From the NCBI GenBank assembly GCA_009746045.1, contig RPFO01000090.1, positions 630,887 to 694,886 of the forward strand: 64,000 bases of DNA, in the 5' to 3' direction. The notes below the pieces were generated by a model. That model saw nothing but the letters and a program-made list of their open reading frames with translations, was not told the origin of the DNA and did no database searches. The stretch comes from Mesostigma viride. Its lineage: Eukaryota > Streptophyta > Mesostigmatophyceae > Mesostigmatales > Mesostigmataceae. Below, one piece after another: positions 1 to 11,800 of this stretch. Numbering within the stretch: position 1 is the stretch's first letter; each line of letters begins with the position of its first letter. A program made the translations under genes and the position numbers.

Positions 1-464
1 CTGGCCGCCACTTGCGAAGTCACTTGAACCTACTTGAACCATCAGGCGCATGCCACGTCATCATGTGCATCATGTGTGCGTCAGGAGTGTGCATCATGTG
101 GGTTTGTTTTGAGGGCTGTTGCCACGTGGCAGAATAATGGAGTACGGAGAGAGAAGAATAGTAGTAGAATGTTCAGTTTAGTGGGTAGTAGGGATAGTTA
201 CCGCAAATAGGAGTCCGAGGGGGTAAGCATGGTACCGGCTCTCGGGCTTGCCGGCGGCGGCCCGCGGGTACCATGGTCCTGGACGCTACCGTGGTACCAG
301 CAGCGTTGGGTGCCGGTTGCGGTCCACGCGTCATGGTTGGACCGCGGGCCCGGCCTTTTTTGTCCGGCGGTGGTGGTTTTTGTGACCGCGGACCCTTGGC
401 TGGATGCCACCCCTCCTCCTGAAATCGGTTTTTTCTACAGTGTACATTAACCTGTACACTGTAT
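1..464. other. left edge, no gene recognised
   Basis: No coding similarity was recognised on either strand. The only structure is a 10-bp perfect palindrome with an 8-base loop at 436-463 (TACAGTGTAC / GTACACTGTA). Confidence 0.5.
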
Positions 465-646
465 GCTTCTACTTTCTTCACCCTGGATGCCCCTTTGGAT
501 TGGTCTCTACAGAAAGAATTTAAATGTGATTCCTTTTCATGTTGTTTTTGTTGTTGCTTCTACTTTCTTCACCCTGGATGCCCCTTTGGATTCATCTCTA
601 CAGAAAGAATTTAAATGTGATTCCTTTTCATGTTGTTTTTGTTGTT
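465..646. repeat. 91-bp tandem duplication
   Basis: Two nearly identical units start at 465 and 556. Each contains a Leu/Ser-rich reading and a TTTAAATGTG core. The main difference is TTGGTC versus TTCATC after the shared CCTTTGGA. It lies just outside the left arm of the large inverted repeat. Confidence 0.85.
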
Positions 647-728
647 TTTCCTCCTGTTCACCTTTGCCCGGACTTACAGACTTATTTTTTGAGTTTTTGT
701 AAACATCAGTCACTGATTTCTTCAGTCG

Positions 729-816
729 ATGCGCAAGGCTGGGATGCGCAAGGCTGGGAATGCGCAAGGCTGGGCGCGGCGCAGCGTGCGCAAGGCTGGC
801 GTGCGCAAGGCTGGGG
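729..816 (+). repeat. GCGCAAGGCTGG minisatellite
   Basis: Five copies of GCGCAAGGCTGG are separated by short variable spacers. The same array occurs inverted near 12090-12175 in the right arm. Confidence 0.85.
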
Positions 817-2415
817 AGTGCGCGGGCGTAACAACGTTAAGGCAGGCCAGGCGCAGGCACGTAAAAACACGGGCGACGGGCCATGGGCCACGGGCCACGC
901 GTCGGCCGTCGGCCCAGCCATTCCTGCATTCTAGGAACGTTGCCGGGCACAAAATTCAAATTCTGGTGCGGCATGGCTGCGGCAGCTACCTGGCCCGGGC
1001 TGGCCGACATTGGCATGGACGACTGTCAAGAAAGAGTTCATCTCGCTTGGGTAAGCTGCGGTTGTTTCGTCTGGGCGCTCTTCCCATTTTATTGCTAACG
1101 GGTCGATTTACTTACCCAACGTTTCCATCCAGGGCAGAAATGCCAGCGACTTTTCAGTCGGCCACTTCCATTTTTTACCCACTTCGAGTCGTAACGTCAT
1201 CCAAGGAATACTTTACCCTCTGTATTCCGGCCTGTCTCCTTCTATTTCGCAGGAACCCTTCGCTTCTGGTTGGCGTTCCTGCACTGCAGGCAGGCTGCAG
1301 TCTCTACCGCTGCATTTTTTTGTAAGTACTTCGGTTGGGAAGTTCGTCTAACGTTTTTCCATCGACTGTCCTGCTTCCAAGCCAGGCCGCGTCTCTACAC
1401 TGTGTTTCCGTCAGCAACGGGATGGAGGTCCGGTTTTTCATGATCGGCAACCGTTTTGGTCACGTCATTTTCAGCAACACGCAACTGCCTCTGCCTTACA
1501 CGCTGCGCTTTGTCGTCCTTCCGTCGGTTCGGGAAAGCTTCTTACGTCTTTCCATTACATCATTACCGTCCAGGTAGTTTCTTACCATTTGCTTTCGGTC
1601 GGCAACGGGTCGGGAGCATATACAGTGGGTCATTATCCGCAATGCAGCTAATCCCCCCTGTTTTCCCCACAGGCTCTCCCTGTATTTCCTTGGGGAACAC
1701 CTTTGGATTAGCTCCCGTGCATCAAACGTGCATCAAGAACACATTTTTTAGGGAGACTTTGGCTGTTCGTGGGATGGGAAGCACTACTGTGCCCATGTTT
1801 TCCACTGCTTGATCTTGACTGCATACCCCACGCACCTGTCACCCACCTGACTTTTGCTAGTAGTTGCTGGATTTTTTCTTATAGCAGGTGCTGCGTGCTG
1901 GTGATTGACATTACGGTCGCCATTGCTTGCCAGTAATTCAAAGTTGCTTGAAATGGTCAGCATCACGGCCAAGTCTACGTTCAGATCCTGCTTGGAATTT
2001 GTGGCGGGCGTTTTCTGTATTGGATGAACGCCAGTTTTTGTGACAGTGTGATTGTGTATAGGAACAAGTTTGAAGCAACAGCACACGTAGCATATTCATA
2101 CTCATATACATGCGCTTAATTAATGTGAACGATGTAGCCTAGGGCGAAGAGCGTTGGTTTACACGACGACGTATTCAAAGTATAACTTCTGTAAACAAGT
2201 ATCCATCTGCGTGTTTTAATTCATTTTGGCAGCCATGCATGTGCACAAGAGTACCAATTAATTATTCCTACACTAGGGGTCGATGTATTTAGCATTCATG
2301 CCTTTGGCATTTACTGCGGCAATGCCATTACTCCGTGGCTCCCCAATGGGACATGTACTGTGTCTTGTTGTGTTGACAGCGTGTAATAAGTGTTGCAACG
2401 AACTAGGCAAGGGCT

Positions 2416-3356
2416 AATGGACTAAACTGTGAGGGGCAGCACATTGATTTTCCGCCGCATTGAAGCCAAGAATCATTTAGCACTCGCAGTTAGGTATCGC
2501 CATGATGCAGAGAAATTGTTGTGGCCTGACCACTTGAGGCAGTGAGACAAGGTTGGATGCCCTCCCAATCCATGTATAGGGGTTGAAGGTTGTTTTATTG
2601 CCACCCATGTGACGCAATATGCGTGTGCTTGATGAGTGGATGGATGGATGGATGGATGGATGGATGGATGGATGGATGGATGGATGGATGGATGGATGGA
2701 TGGATGGATGGATGGATGGATGGATGGATGGATGGATGGATGGATGGATGGATGGATGGATGGATGGATGGATGGATGGATGGATGCATGGATGCATGGA
2801 TGCATGGATGCATGGATGCATGGATGCATGGATGCATGGATGCATGGATGCATGGATGCATGGATGCATGGATGCATGGATGCATGGATGCATGGATGCA
2901 TGGATGCATGGATGCATGGATGCATGGATGCATGGATGCATGGATGCATGGATGCATGGATGCATGGATGCATGGATGCATGGATGCATGGATGCATGGA
3001 TGCATGGATGCATGGATGCATGGATGCATGGATGCATGGATGGATGATTGGCTAACAAAGTGAGTGCTTGCGTGTCGTGCGCATGGGCATGTGAGTCCTC
3101 CTTGCCTCCCCATGAAACTAAGGGTTGAGAAAGCAGGTTTGGGCTCGGCGGCTACCATATTGTAGTGACATGCACACACGGGCTGTTGGGAGCCACGGGG
3201 AAGAGAATATGAGAAATCGGGTTAGCCAGTGCTTCGATTGCCAATTTGTAGCCATCCACTAAGCTGCTGTTTAGAATGGTAGGTGCTTTTACACACTTTA
3301 TACAGACGTCCACTTAAGCTAAATTTGGACTAATTGAGCTCTGAGACATCATGGTG
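2416..3356 (+). repeat. direct duplication, unit 1
   Basis: From GACTAAACTGTGAGGGG to GAGACATCATGGTGGT, this block recurs at 3966-5086. Both copies contain the GGAT-type microsatellite and the same flanks. They differ by scattered substitutions and by array length. Confidence 0.88.
2636..3048 (+). repeat. GGAT / GCATGGAT microsatellite
   Basis: About 37 pure GGAT tetramers are followed by about 32 copies of the 8-mer GCATGGAT. No phase contains a stop, which explains long spurious reading frames on both strands. Confidence 0.97.
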
Positions 3357-3734
3357 GTGCCGGTCTACACGATCATTTCTAGCTTTTCTCATTCTGTCAT
3401 TTTTTGTTGGATGCAATATCAATCTTGTGTAGACACCTCACTTATGTTATGATTTGGCCACTATGGATTCAAGAAACACCTGCCATGATCCTCCATTTGG
3501 CAACACTCACGCCATGGTGAACACCATTTTATTTTTTATTGCTTGATGACATTGGTTGAGATCACCTAGTAAGACAGTTGATGTTGTGGGCGGGGGGTGG
3601 GCAAGGATCTGGCACTCAGACATGTCTTTGGCCGGTGGGGTTACATGGGTGGCAAGAGGCAGATGCCTGTTTGGGCAAACCAATGTTGGTGCAGTTAATA
3701 GTAATTATATTGACTGGTTTTTCACTCCCTCTCT

Positions 3735-3960
3735 CCTCTTTGGACTGCCATGCAGAGCAAGAAGCGGTGGCAGAAGATTGTCAAGGCGCACACGCCCGAC
3801 CCTGTGGGCAAGCCCCCTCCCCCCAAGCGGAGGAGGCGTTTTGATGAGTAGTGTAGTTAGGATTTTCTAGATAGCTTAGAGTTAGGATAGTTCGTTCACG
3901 CGGCTCCCTCCACCCCATCCATCATGGAATATGTGCTACATGATCTCCCCACAGAGGCAT
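3735..3960 (+). mobile_element. LINE (family A) 3' end
   Basis: The last codons of an L1-type ORF2 (HTPDPVGKPPPPKRRRRFDE, stop near 3850) are followed by a 3' UTR. The UTR ends in CTCCCCACAGAGGCATGTTATAAT. Equivalent ends occur at 8866 (-), 24335 (+), 26640 (-), 31560 (+), 32160 (-) and 37700 (-). Here the AT-rich tail is lost and the sequence runs directly into the second direct-duplication unit. Confidence 0.8.
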
Positions 3961-3965
3961 GTTAT

Positions 3966-5086
3966 AATGGACTAAACTGTGAGGGGCAGCACATTGATTT
4001 TCCGCCGCATTGAAGCCAAGAATCATTTAGCACTCGCAGTTAGGTATCGCCATGATGCAGAGAAATTGTTGTGGCCTGACCACTTGAGGCAGTGAGACAA
4101 GGTTGGATGCCCTCCCAATCCATGTATAGGGGTTGAAGGTTGTTTTATTGCCACCCATGTGACGCAATATGCGTGTGCTTGATGAGTGGATGGATGGATG
4201 GATGGATGGATGGATGGATGGATGGATGGATGGATGGATGGATGGATGGATGGATGGATGGATGGATGGATGGATGGATGGATGGATGGATTGATGGATG
4301 GATGGATGGATGGATGGATGGATGGATGGATGGATGGATGGATGGATGGATGGATGGATGGATGGATGGATGGATGGATGGATGGATGGATGGATGGATG
4401 GATGCATGGATGCATGGATGCATGGATGCATGGATGCATGGATGCATGGATGCATGGATGCATGGATGCATGGATGCATGGATGCATGGATGCATGGATG
4501 CATGGATGCATGGATGCATGGATGCATGGATGCATGGATGCATGGATGCATGGATGCATGGATGCATGGATGCATGGATGCATGGATGCATGGATGCATG
4601 GATGCATGGATGCATGGATGCATGGATGCATGGATGCATGGATGCATGGATGCATGGATGCATGGATGCATGGATGCATGGATGCATGGATGCATGGATG
4701 CATGGATGCATGGATGGATGCATGGATGGATGCATGGATGGATGCATGGATGGATGCATGGATGGATGATTGGCTAACAAAGTAAGTGCTTGCGTGTCGT
4801 GCGCATGGTCATGTTAGTCCTCCTTGCCTCCCTATGAAACTAAGGGTTGAGAAAGCATGTTTGGGCTCGGCGGCTACCATATCGTAGTGGCATGCGCACA
4901 CGGGCTGTTGGGAGCCACGGGGAAGAGAATATGAGAAATCGGTTTAGCCAGCGCTTCGATTGCCAATTTGTAGCCATATTAGGCTGCTGTTTAGAATGGT
5001 AGGTACTTTTACACACTTTATACAGACGTCCACTTAAGCTAAATTTGGACTAATTGAGCTCTGAGACATCATGGTGGTCCCGGTGC
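3966..5086 (+). repeat. direct duplication, unit 2
   Basis: This is the second copy of the 2416-3356 block. It carries more substitutions relative to the right inverted-repeat arm than unit 1 does over most of its length. It contains its own longer microsatellite at 4185-4768. Confidence 0.88.
4185..4768 (+). repeat. three-tier GGAT microsatellite
   Basis: GGAT tetramers (one TTGATGG variant near 4290) are followed by GCATGGAT 8-mers from about 4402, then five GCATGGATGGAT 12-mers from about 4710. The steps look like successive amplification of mutated units. Confidence 0.96.
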
Positions 5087-5446
5087 CCTTGGTGCACCTA
5101 GAGCAGGTGTAGTTTACATCCTACCCTTGCAGGAAGTAGCCCAGAATGTATTAAAAGGCCAAATCAAGGAGACAACCATATGCCCCTTCTCAGGCTATGA
5201 GCCACATGTACTCCCAACGTAGTCGTGTTCCTAATTAATAATTAATTAATGCCTCTTGTCAGGGATATGTGCTACATGTGTTCCCAATGGAGATGTGTTC
5301 CAATTTAATTTAATTTAATTTAATTTAATTTTTTCCTTGAGAAGGGGGATATGGTTTTTTAAGTAATTCTCGATCTTGCTCAGGGATATGTGCGACATTT
5401 ACTCCCAACGGAGTGATGTTCCTAATTAATCAATTAATAGTGGGCT
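5087..5446 (+). repeat. stacked LINE (family D) 3' hairpin-tail cassettes
   Basis: Three successive copies of a retroelement 3' end follow one another. Each has a word like ATATGTGCTACATGT, then a small hairpin such as ACTCCCAACGGAGT, then an AT-rich tail of TTAAT or TTTAA units. The tails end near 5250, 5335 and 5440. An upstream segment with GGAAGTAGCCCAGAATG belongs to the same 3' UTR. Confidence 0.7.
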
Positions 5447-5646
5447 CAGGTCATGACCCTTGATGACGACTTGACCCTGGCGCAGCAACAACGGCGACGG
5501 GAGCTATGGCCGACCTACCTCCAGCTCCGGCAGACCAAGGCGGGCCAGCCGGTGTACTGGAAGGGGGCGGCCATCTACGTCGGCCACAAGCCCTGGCAAG
5601 CGACCCCCTCGACCACCGCGGCCCCAGCAACTCCAGCCCCAGCCTA
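5447..5646 (+). pseudogene. LINE ORF1 C-terminal domain fragment
   Basis: The translated strip has the LDDDLTLAQQQRRREL, then PVYWKGAAIYV, pattern. This is the conserved C-terminal domain of L1-type ORF1 proteins in algae and is repeated at 20570, 26400, 34720, 35340, 47130 and 47860. The RRM and coiled coil that should precede it are missing, so this is a 5'-truncated insertion. It ends at a stop at 5645-5647 and is followed by 3' UTR-like sequence. Confidence 0.72.
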
Positions 5647-5929
5647 GGGGAATACAGCAGTAGTGTAGAATAGTTAGACAGTGGCCTTGTACATGCCCGC
5701 CTACTACAGGCACTATACCAGCTTAGGCCTAGCCTTTTTAGTCATGTACATGTGTGCCTATGATGAGATACCCTCCAGATGCCTAGCTTTATTTAATTAT
5801 GCAGTGCCCATGCAGGGAGTAACTCTCTGCTGAGACGCCATGCCCTAGCTTTTTGTATAGCTATGCTGATCTTCCCCCCCATGACAGGCTCCCCCTTCGC
5901 TGGGCATAGCTTGAAGATCATGGGGATGC

Positions 5930-6320
5930 AAGTGCCCTGGTGCACCTAGAGCAAGGGTCCTTTACATCCCCACCCTTGCAGGAAGTAGCTTAGGATGTAT
6001 GATAGGCCATATGCTCCCCTCTACACTAGACGAGACGGGCTCACCCCCGGGCAGCCTCCTGGTTTGTCTGTAATATGGAGGCAGATGGTGCGCAAGGATA
6101 GATGGCAAGTAGTGATGAAGGAGACCACCCCCAAGCCTGTGGGGGCTCCGCGTGTGACCAAGTATGGCATTCATAGCGATTCGGGCCGCGGTGCCCACAC
6201 CCCTGTAACTAGGACCTAGATGATAGCATATACCATCCATTCCATCCCATGTTCCCCTCCCACTGAGGACTTATGCTCACGTGACGCAGTCACGTGTCTA
6301 TTAATTAATTAATAATTAAT
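5930..6320 (+). mobile_element. LINE (family C) 3' end
   Basis: A short reading with MVRKDRWQVVMKETTP-like residues at about 6085-6125 precedes a 3' UTR. The UTR ends in the palindrome CACGTGACGCAGTCACGTG (6280-6298) and TTAAT tail units. The same order recurs around 38770-40095 (+), split by a CCCAT satellite, and at 44963-45125 (-). A seed CCATTCCATCCCATG lies at 6235-6250. Confidence 0.7.
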
Positions 6321-6329
6321 GCTCCCCTC

Positions 6330-7290
6330 TCAGGGGCTATGTGCTACATATACTCCCAACGGAGTTATGTTACAATTCAATTCAATTCAGGTCATGTAGG
6401 ACTACTGACTCCAGTGGGGAAGGGCCGGCGTGTTTGCAAACGGCGGATCGAAGCATGCTAGCTAGAGAAGACCCCTGGGGTAGAGCTAGGGCATAATCAA
6501 ATTAAATTATGATAGGGCAAAATAGATATAGAATATATGAATTTTTTTTTTTATAGGTGGACCCTTGTGCACACTAAATCTGTGGCCAACTCAATTTGAT
6601 CAATGCAAGCTATTAAATTATAACATGCCTCCGTTGGGAGATCATGTAGCACATATTCCTTGATGGATGGGTGGGGTGGAAGGAGCCGCGTAATCGAACT
6701 AACCTAACTCTAATCTAGCTAGTCTAGAAAAGTCCTAACTACCCTACTCATCAAAACGCCTCCTCCGCTTGGGGGGAGGTGGTTTGCCCACAGGGTCGGG
6801 CGTTTCAGCCTTGACTATGCAAGCTATGGTGAGTAAATTTAATGAAGTAATTAATTATGGCCAGTGCCTTGATCCGCAAGTCCATTTGTAATTGGATCAT
6901 TTACATGCAGTTTCGGTCAGAAGACGCAAAAAGGGTGGCATCAACCGTGGGTGCATGAAAACCAGTGTGCAAAGAATAAGAGCACAGCATTATGACTGAT
7001 TACACCCCCCCCACCTGCAAGTGGTAGCTAAGGATGTATTAAAACCCATATGCCCCCACTCAGTGCTATGTGTTACATAAGCTCCCAACGGAGATATATG
7101 TTGTTAATTAATTGTTTAATAAATTCAGACTTATGGCAGATGATAAATGATTAATCATTGTTCGGATACATGCTCACGTGACAAAGTTGCGTGCAAATTC
7201 ATGATTCAATTAATTAATGCTCCCATAAATCCATAAAATCATTCATTAATTAATAGACATGAATCCATAAACGTACCCTTGCATGAAAAA
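6330..7290. other. retroelement debris, no gene
   Basis: This stretch holds family D hairpin-tail remnants (6330-6390 and 7060-7130), a family A LINE 3' end on the minus strand (6590-6835, with the ORF2 C-terminus reading into the GGGAGGTGG stretch), AT-rich tails and a TTCATGATTCAATTAATTAA-type stretch. No host coding sequence was recognised. Confidence 0.6.
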
Positions 7291-7439
7291 GTCTTATTGT
7301 AACCTATACAAACCTACACTGATGCATTGCCGGCCTCGACAACCTGGAGGCATGGCAAGTCGATATGGAATGAATGGAAGGGAGATCTCGCACAACAAGG
7401 AACAAAACTTGAGTAGTCTATGCAAACCAACATAACCAG

Positions 7440-7505
7440 TCAATATTAAATTAAAGTAAATTAAATTATAACATGCCTCTGTGGGGAGATCATGTAGCAC
7501 ATATT
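7440..7505 (-). mobile_element. LINE (family A) 3' tail stub
   Basis: The reverse complement reads GGAATATGTGCTACATGATC, then the CTCCCCACAGAGG hairpin, then TTATAATTTAATTTA. Only the last ~65 bp of a LINE remains. It abuts the truncated endonuclease-bearing reverse transcriptase ORF at about 7505. Confidence 0.75.
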
Positions 7506-8731
7506 CCATGCTGGTCCCGGGCCCCGACCTCCCGCCACATGCTATTCGCATTGCCTCCCTGCCTGCACGGATGGGTGGCTGCGGTCTGACTCGTGCCGCC
7601 CGGCTGGCCCCAGCAGCCTTTTTGGGCTCCGTCGCTCAGTCGTGGGCGGAAAGCTGCCGGCTTCTGCCCCTTTTGGCAACGGCAGCGCCTGACCTCCTGG
7701 ACCCCAGCAGCCCTTTGCCCTTCGTCACCGCCATCCAGGAGGCCTATGCTGAGATCCAGCAGGCCTGTTCTCCCGTCCGTGCCGCTCAGGCGGTACAGCG
7801 CCACCTCCCTCGCGGCACTCCCTCGGTCGCCTCCGTTCAATCTCCCGCCGCATTCCCTGCTCGCGTCATCGATAAACACCAGAAAACCTACGCGGGTATT
7901 CTGCACACGGCTGATTGGATTGCTCTTTTCGCGGACCTCAACGCCCAGGGACGTGCGTGGCTGTTCTCGCTTTCCTTGCGGAGTGTGGGCTCGGCGTACC
8001 TTCGTGCTCTTCCCATGGCCCCCCCATTCGCCTTGGCTCCCAGCCACTACTCGGTGGCGCTCCGGCACCAGCTATTTGCCCCGCAGCCTCTTGTTCCGGC
8101 CGGGCGGCCTTGTGGTAGCTGTGGGCAGCCGCTGGATCCCACGGGGACTCACTACCTTGCCTGCATGGGGGGCCAACAGAATCAGAATTGGTATTTGTAT
8201 TTGCACACTGTCCTCCTGACGGTGGTGCTCGCCATGATTCGGTCGGTTTTCCCCCACGCGAACATCCGGTCCGAGGATGCGGATGGCGCTGCCTTCTATT
8301 CCCCCAACCACCGGCCTGACATCGTGGTGCTGGACTTTGAGGGGGGTGGCCGGCATCTGCTTATTGACGTTTCGGTGGCGCGGCCCTTGGCTCTTAGCCA
8401 CGTGGCTGGGGCCTCCCTCACGGCAGGTTACACGGCGGACCGGGCGGAGCGGGCCAAGCTCCTGGCCTACGGCGACGTCGGGCACCATCGTGTGGTGCCC
8501 TTTGTCCTGGAGGAGTTTGGGGCCATGGGGCCCCTGACCTCCGCCTTCTTCAAGGAGTGTTGCCGGCTCCGGGAGGACCGGCTGGACCTGGAGGGCCAGC
8601 GGGCCCCATGGTCGGCGCGGACCTGGACGTCATATTGGCGTCAGCGCTTGTCGGTGGCGCTGACTCGGGCCATGGCTGACATCATGCTCCGCCGTACGCG
8701 GGCTGATTTTGCGGTGCAGCAGGGCTATTAG
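7481..8731 (+). pseudogene. 5'-truncated non-LTR retrotransposon ORF with restriction-like endonuclease
   Basis: This 416-residue open frame is the C-terminal part of a retrotransposon polyprotein. Residues 26-36 carry an LPARMGGCGL motif typical of the region after the reverse transcriptase palm. A zinc knuckle follows with C211, C214, H224 and C228. An endonuclease core of the PD-(D/E)XK, R2-like class comes next: RPD at 278-280, LIDVSV with D296, and E323/K326 before Y330. The reverse transcriptase catalytic motifs are absent. The real start is lost because the frame begins inside a LINE tail that ends near 7505, so the first methionine is internal or foreign. The frame is open to its natural stop, so the insertion is probably recent. 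This is a different LINE type from the APE/L1-type copies elsewhere in the window. Confidence 0.78.
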
Positions 8732-8865
8732 GTTCCTCCGTTAGGCGTTTCCATTGGTCTTATCGTAGTATAGAGCTTTGACATGGCTCTGTATATAGGT
8801 TTATAGCTGGGCGTTTGCTTTGGTTTGAGTGATTTCACTCTGCTGTAAGTAATTATATTTTTAAT
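8732..8865 (+). other. 3' UTR of the truncated RLE retrotransposon
   Basis: A noncoding AT-richer stretch follows the stop and runs to the inner border of the right inverted-repeat arm. It lacks the hairpin-tail signature of the L1-type families. Confidence 0.45.
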
Positions 8866-11800
8866 ACATATTCCATGATGGATGGGGTGGAGGGAGCCGC
8901 GTGAACGAACTATCCTAACTCTAAGCTATCTAGAAAATCCTAACTACACTACTCATCAAAACGCCTCCTCCGCTTGGGGGGAGGGGGCTTGCCCACAGGG
9001 TCGGGCGTGTGCGCCTTGACAATCTTCTGCCACCGCTTCTTGCTCTGCATGGCAGTCCAAAGAGGAGAGAGGGAGTGAAAAACCAGTCAATATAATTACT
9101 ATTAACTGCACCAACATTGGTTTGCCCAAACAGGCATCTGCCTCTTGCCACCCATGTAACCCCACCGGCCAAAGACATGTCTGAGTGCCAGATCCTTGCC
9201 CACCCCCCGCCCACAACATCAACTGTCTTACTAGGTGATCTCAACCAATGTCATCAAGCAATAAAAAATAAAATGGTGTTCACCATGGCGTGAGTGTTGC
9301 CAAATGGAGGATCATGGCAGGTGTTTCTTGAATCCATAATGGCCAAATCATAACATAAGTGAGGTGTCTACACAATATTGATATTGCATCCAACAAAAAA
9401 TGACAGAATGAGAAAAGCTAGAAATGATCGTGTAGACCGGCACCACCATGATGTCTCAGAGCTCAATTAGTCCAAATTTAGCTTAAGTGGACGTCTGTAT
9501 AAAGTGTGTAAAAGCACCTACCATTCTAAACAGCAGCTTAGTGGATGGCTACAAATTGGCAATCGAAAGCTAACCCGATTTCTCATATTCTCTTCCCCGT
9601 GGCTCCCAACAGCCCGTGTGTGCATGTCACTACAATATGGTAGCCGCCGAGCCCAAACCTGCTTTCTCAACCCTTAGTTTCATAGGGAGGCAAGGAGGAC
9701 TAACATGACCATGCGCACGACACGCAACCACTCACTTTGTTAGCCAATCATCCATCCATGCATCCATGCATCCATGCATCCATGCATCCATGCATCCATG
9801 CATCCATGCATCCATGCATCCATGCATCCATGCATCCATGCATCCATGCATCCATGCATCCATGCATCCATGCATCCACCATGCATCCATGCATCCATGC
9901 ATCCATGCATCCATGCATCCATGCATCCATGCATCCATGCATCCATGCATCCATGCATCCATGCATCCATGCATCCATGCATCCATGCATCCATCCATCC
10001 ATGCATCCATCCATCCATCCATCCATCCATCCATCCATCCATCCATCCATCCATCCATCCATCCATCCATCCATCCATCCATCCATCCATCCATCCATCC
10101 ATCCATCCATCCATCCATCCATCCATCCATCCATCCATCCATCCATCCATCCATCCATCCATCCATCCATCCATCCATCCATCCATCCATCCATCCATCC
10201 ATCCATCCATCCATCCATCCATCCATCCATCCATCCATCCATCCATCCATCCATCCATCCATCCATCCATCCATCCACTCATCAAGCACACGTATATTGC
10301 GTCACATGGGTGGCAATAAAACAACCTTCAACCCCTATACACTGATTGGGAGGGCATCCAACCTTGTCTCACTGCCTCAAGTGGTCAGGCCACAACAATT
10401 TCTCTGCATCATGGCGATACCTAACTGCGAGTGCTAAATGATTCTTGGCTTCGATGCGGCAATCAATGTGCTGCCCGTCACAGTTTAGTCCATTAGCCCT
10501 TGCCTAGTTCGTTGCAACACTTATTACACGCTGTCAACACAACAAGACACATACATGTCCCATTGGGGAGCCACGGAGTAATGGCATTGCCGCAGTAAAT
10601 GCCAAAGTGAATGCTAAATACATCGACCCCTAGTGTAGGAATAATTAATTGGTACTCTTGTGCACATGCATGGCTGCCAAAATGAATTAAAACACGCAGA
10701 TGGATACTTGTTTACAGAAGTTATACTTTGAATACGTCGTCGTGTAAACCAACGCTCTTCGCCCTAGGCTACATCGTTCACATTAAGCGCATGTATATGA
10801 GTATGAATATGCTACGTGTGCTGTTGCTTCAAACTTGTTCCTATACACAATCACACTGTCACAAAAACTGGCGTTCATCCAATACAGAAAACGCCCGCCA
10901 CAAATTCCAAGCAGGATCTGAACGTAGACTTGGCCGTGATGCTGACCATTTCAAGCAACTTTGAATTACTGGCAAGCAATGGCGACCGTAATGTCAATCA
11001 CCAGCACGCAGCACCTGCTATAAGAAAAAATCCAGCAACTACTAGCAAAAGTCAGGTGGGTGACAGGTGCGTGGGGTATGCAGTCAAGATCAAGCAGTGG
11101 AAAACATGGGCACAGTAGTGCTTCCCATCCCACGAACAGCCAAAGTCTCCCTAAAAAATGTGTTCTTGATGCACGTTTGATGCACGGGAGCTAATCCAAA
11201 GATGTTCCCCAAGGAAATACAGGGAGAGCCTGTGGGGAAAACAGGGGGGAAGCTGCATTGCGGATAATGACCCACTGTATATGCTCCCGACCCGTTGCCG
11301 ACCGAAAGCAAATGGTAAGAAACTACCTGGACGGTAATGATGTAATGGAAAGACGTAAGAAGCTTTCCCGAACCGACGGAAGGACGACAAAGCGCAGCGT
11401 GTAAGGCAGAGGCAGTTGCGTGTTGCTGAAAATGACGTGACCAAAACGGTTGCCGATCATGAAAAACCGGACCTCCATCCCGTTGCTGACGGAAACACAG
11501 TGTAGAGACGCGGCCTGGCTTGGAAGCAGGACAGTCGATGGAAAAACGTTAGACGAACTTCCCAACCGAAGTACTTACAAAAAAATGCAGCGGTAGAGAC
11601 TGCAGCCTGCCTGCAGTGCAGGAACGCCAACCAGAAGCGAAGGGTTCCTGCGAAATAGAAGGAGACAGGCCGGAATACAGAGGGTAAAGTATTCCTTGGA
11701 TGACGTTACGACTCGAAGTGGGTAAAAAATGGAAGTGGCCGACTGAAAAGTCGCTGGCATTTCTGCCCTGGATGGAAACGTTGGGTAAGTAAATCGACCC

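Larger units (their letters stand above)
693..3934 (+). repeat. left arm of large inverted repeat
   Basis: This arm matches 8866-12215 in reverse complement at very high identity. Differences are isolated substitutions, small indels and the length of the internal microsatellite. The outer border lies near GTAAACATCAGTCACTGATT, and the inner border follows the word CATCATGGAATATGT. The arm holds a GCGCAAGGCTGG minisatellite (729-816), about 1.5 kb of unrecognised sequence (830-2410), a GGAT-type array and a LINE 3' end (3735-3934). No cellular gene was recognised. Transcription through both arms would give a hairpin RNA of about 3 kb. Confidence 0.9.

Noticed and set aside
2473-4785. Long frames with MHPCIHAS or WMDGWMDG repeats
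   Set aside because: They are translations of stop-free GGAT/GCATGGAT microsatellites and are open in several frames on both strands.
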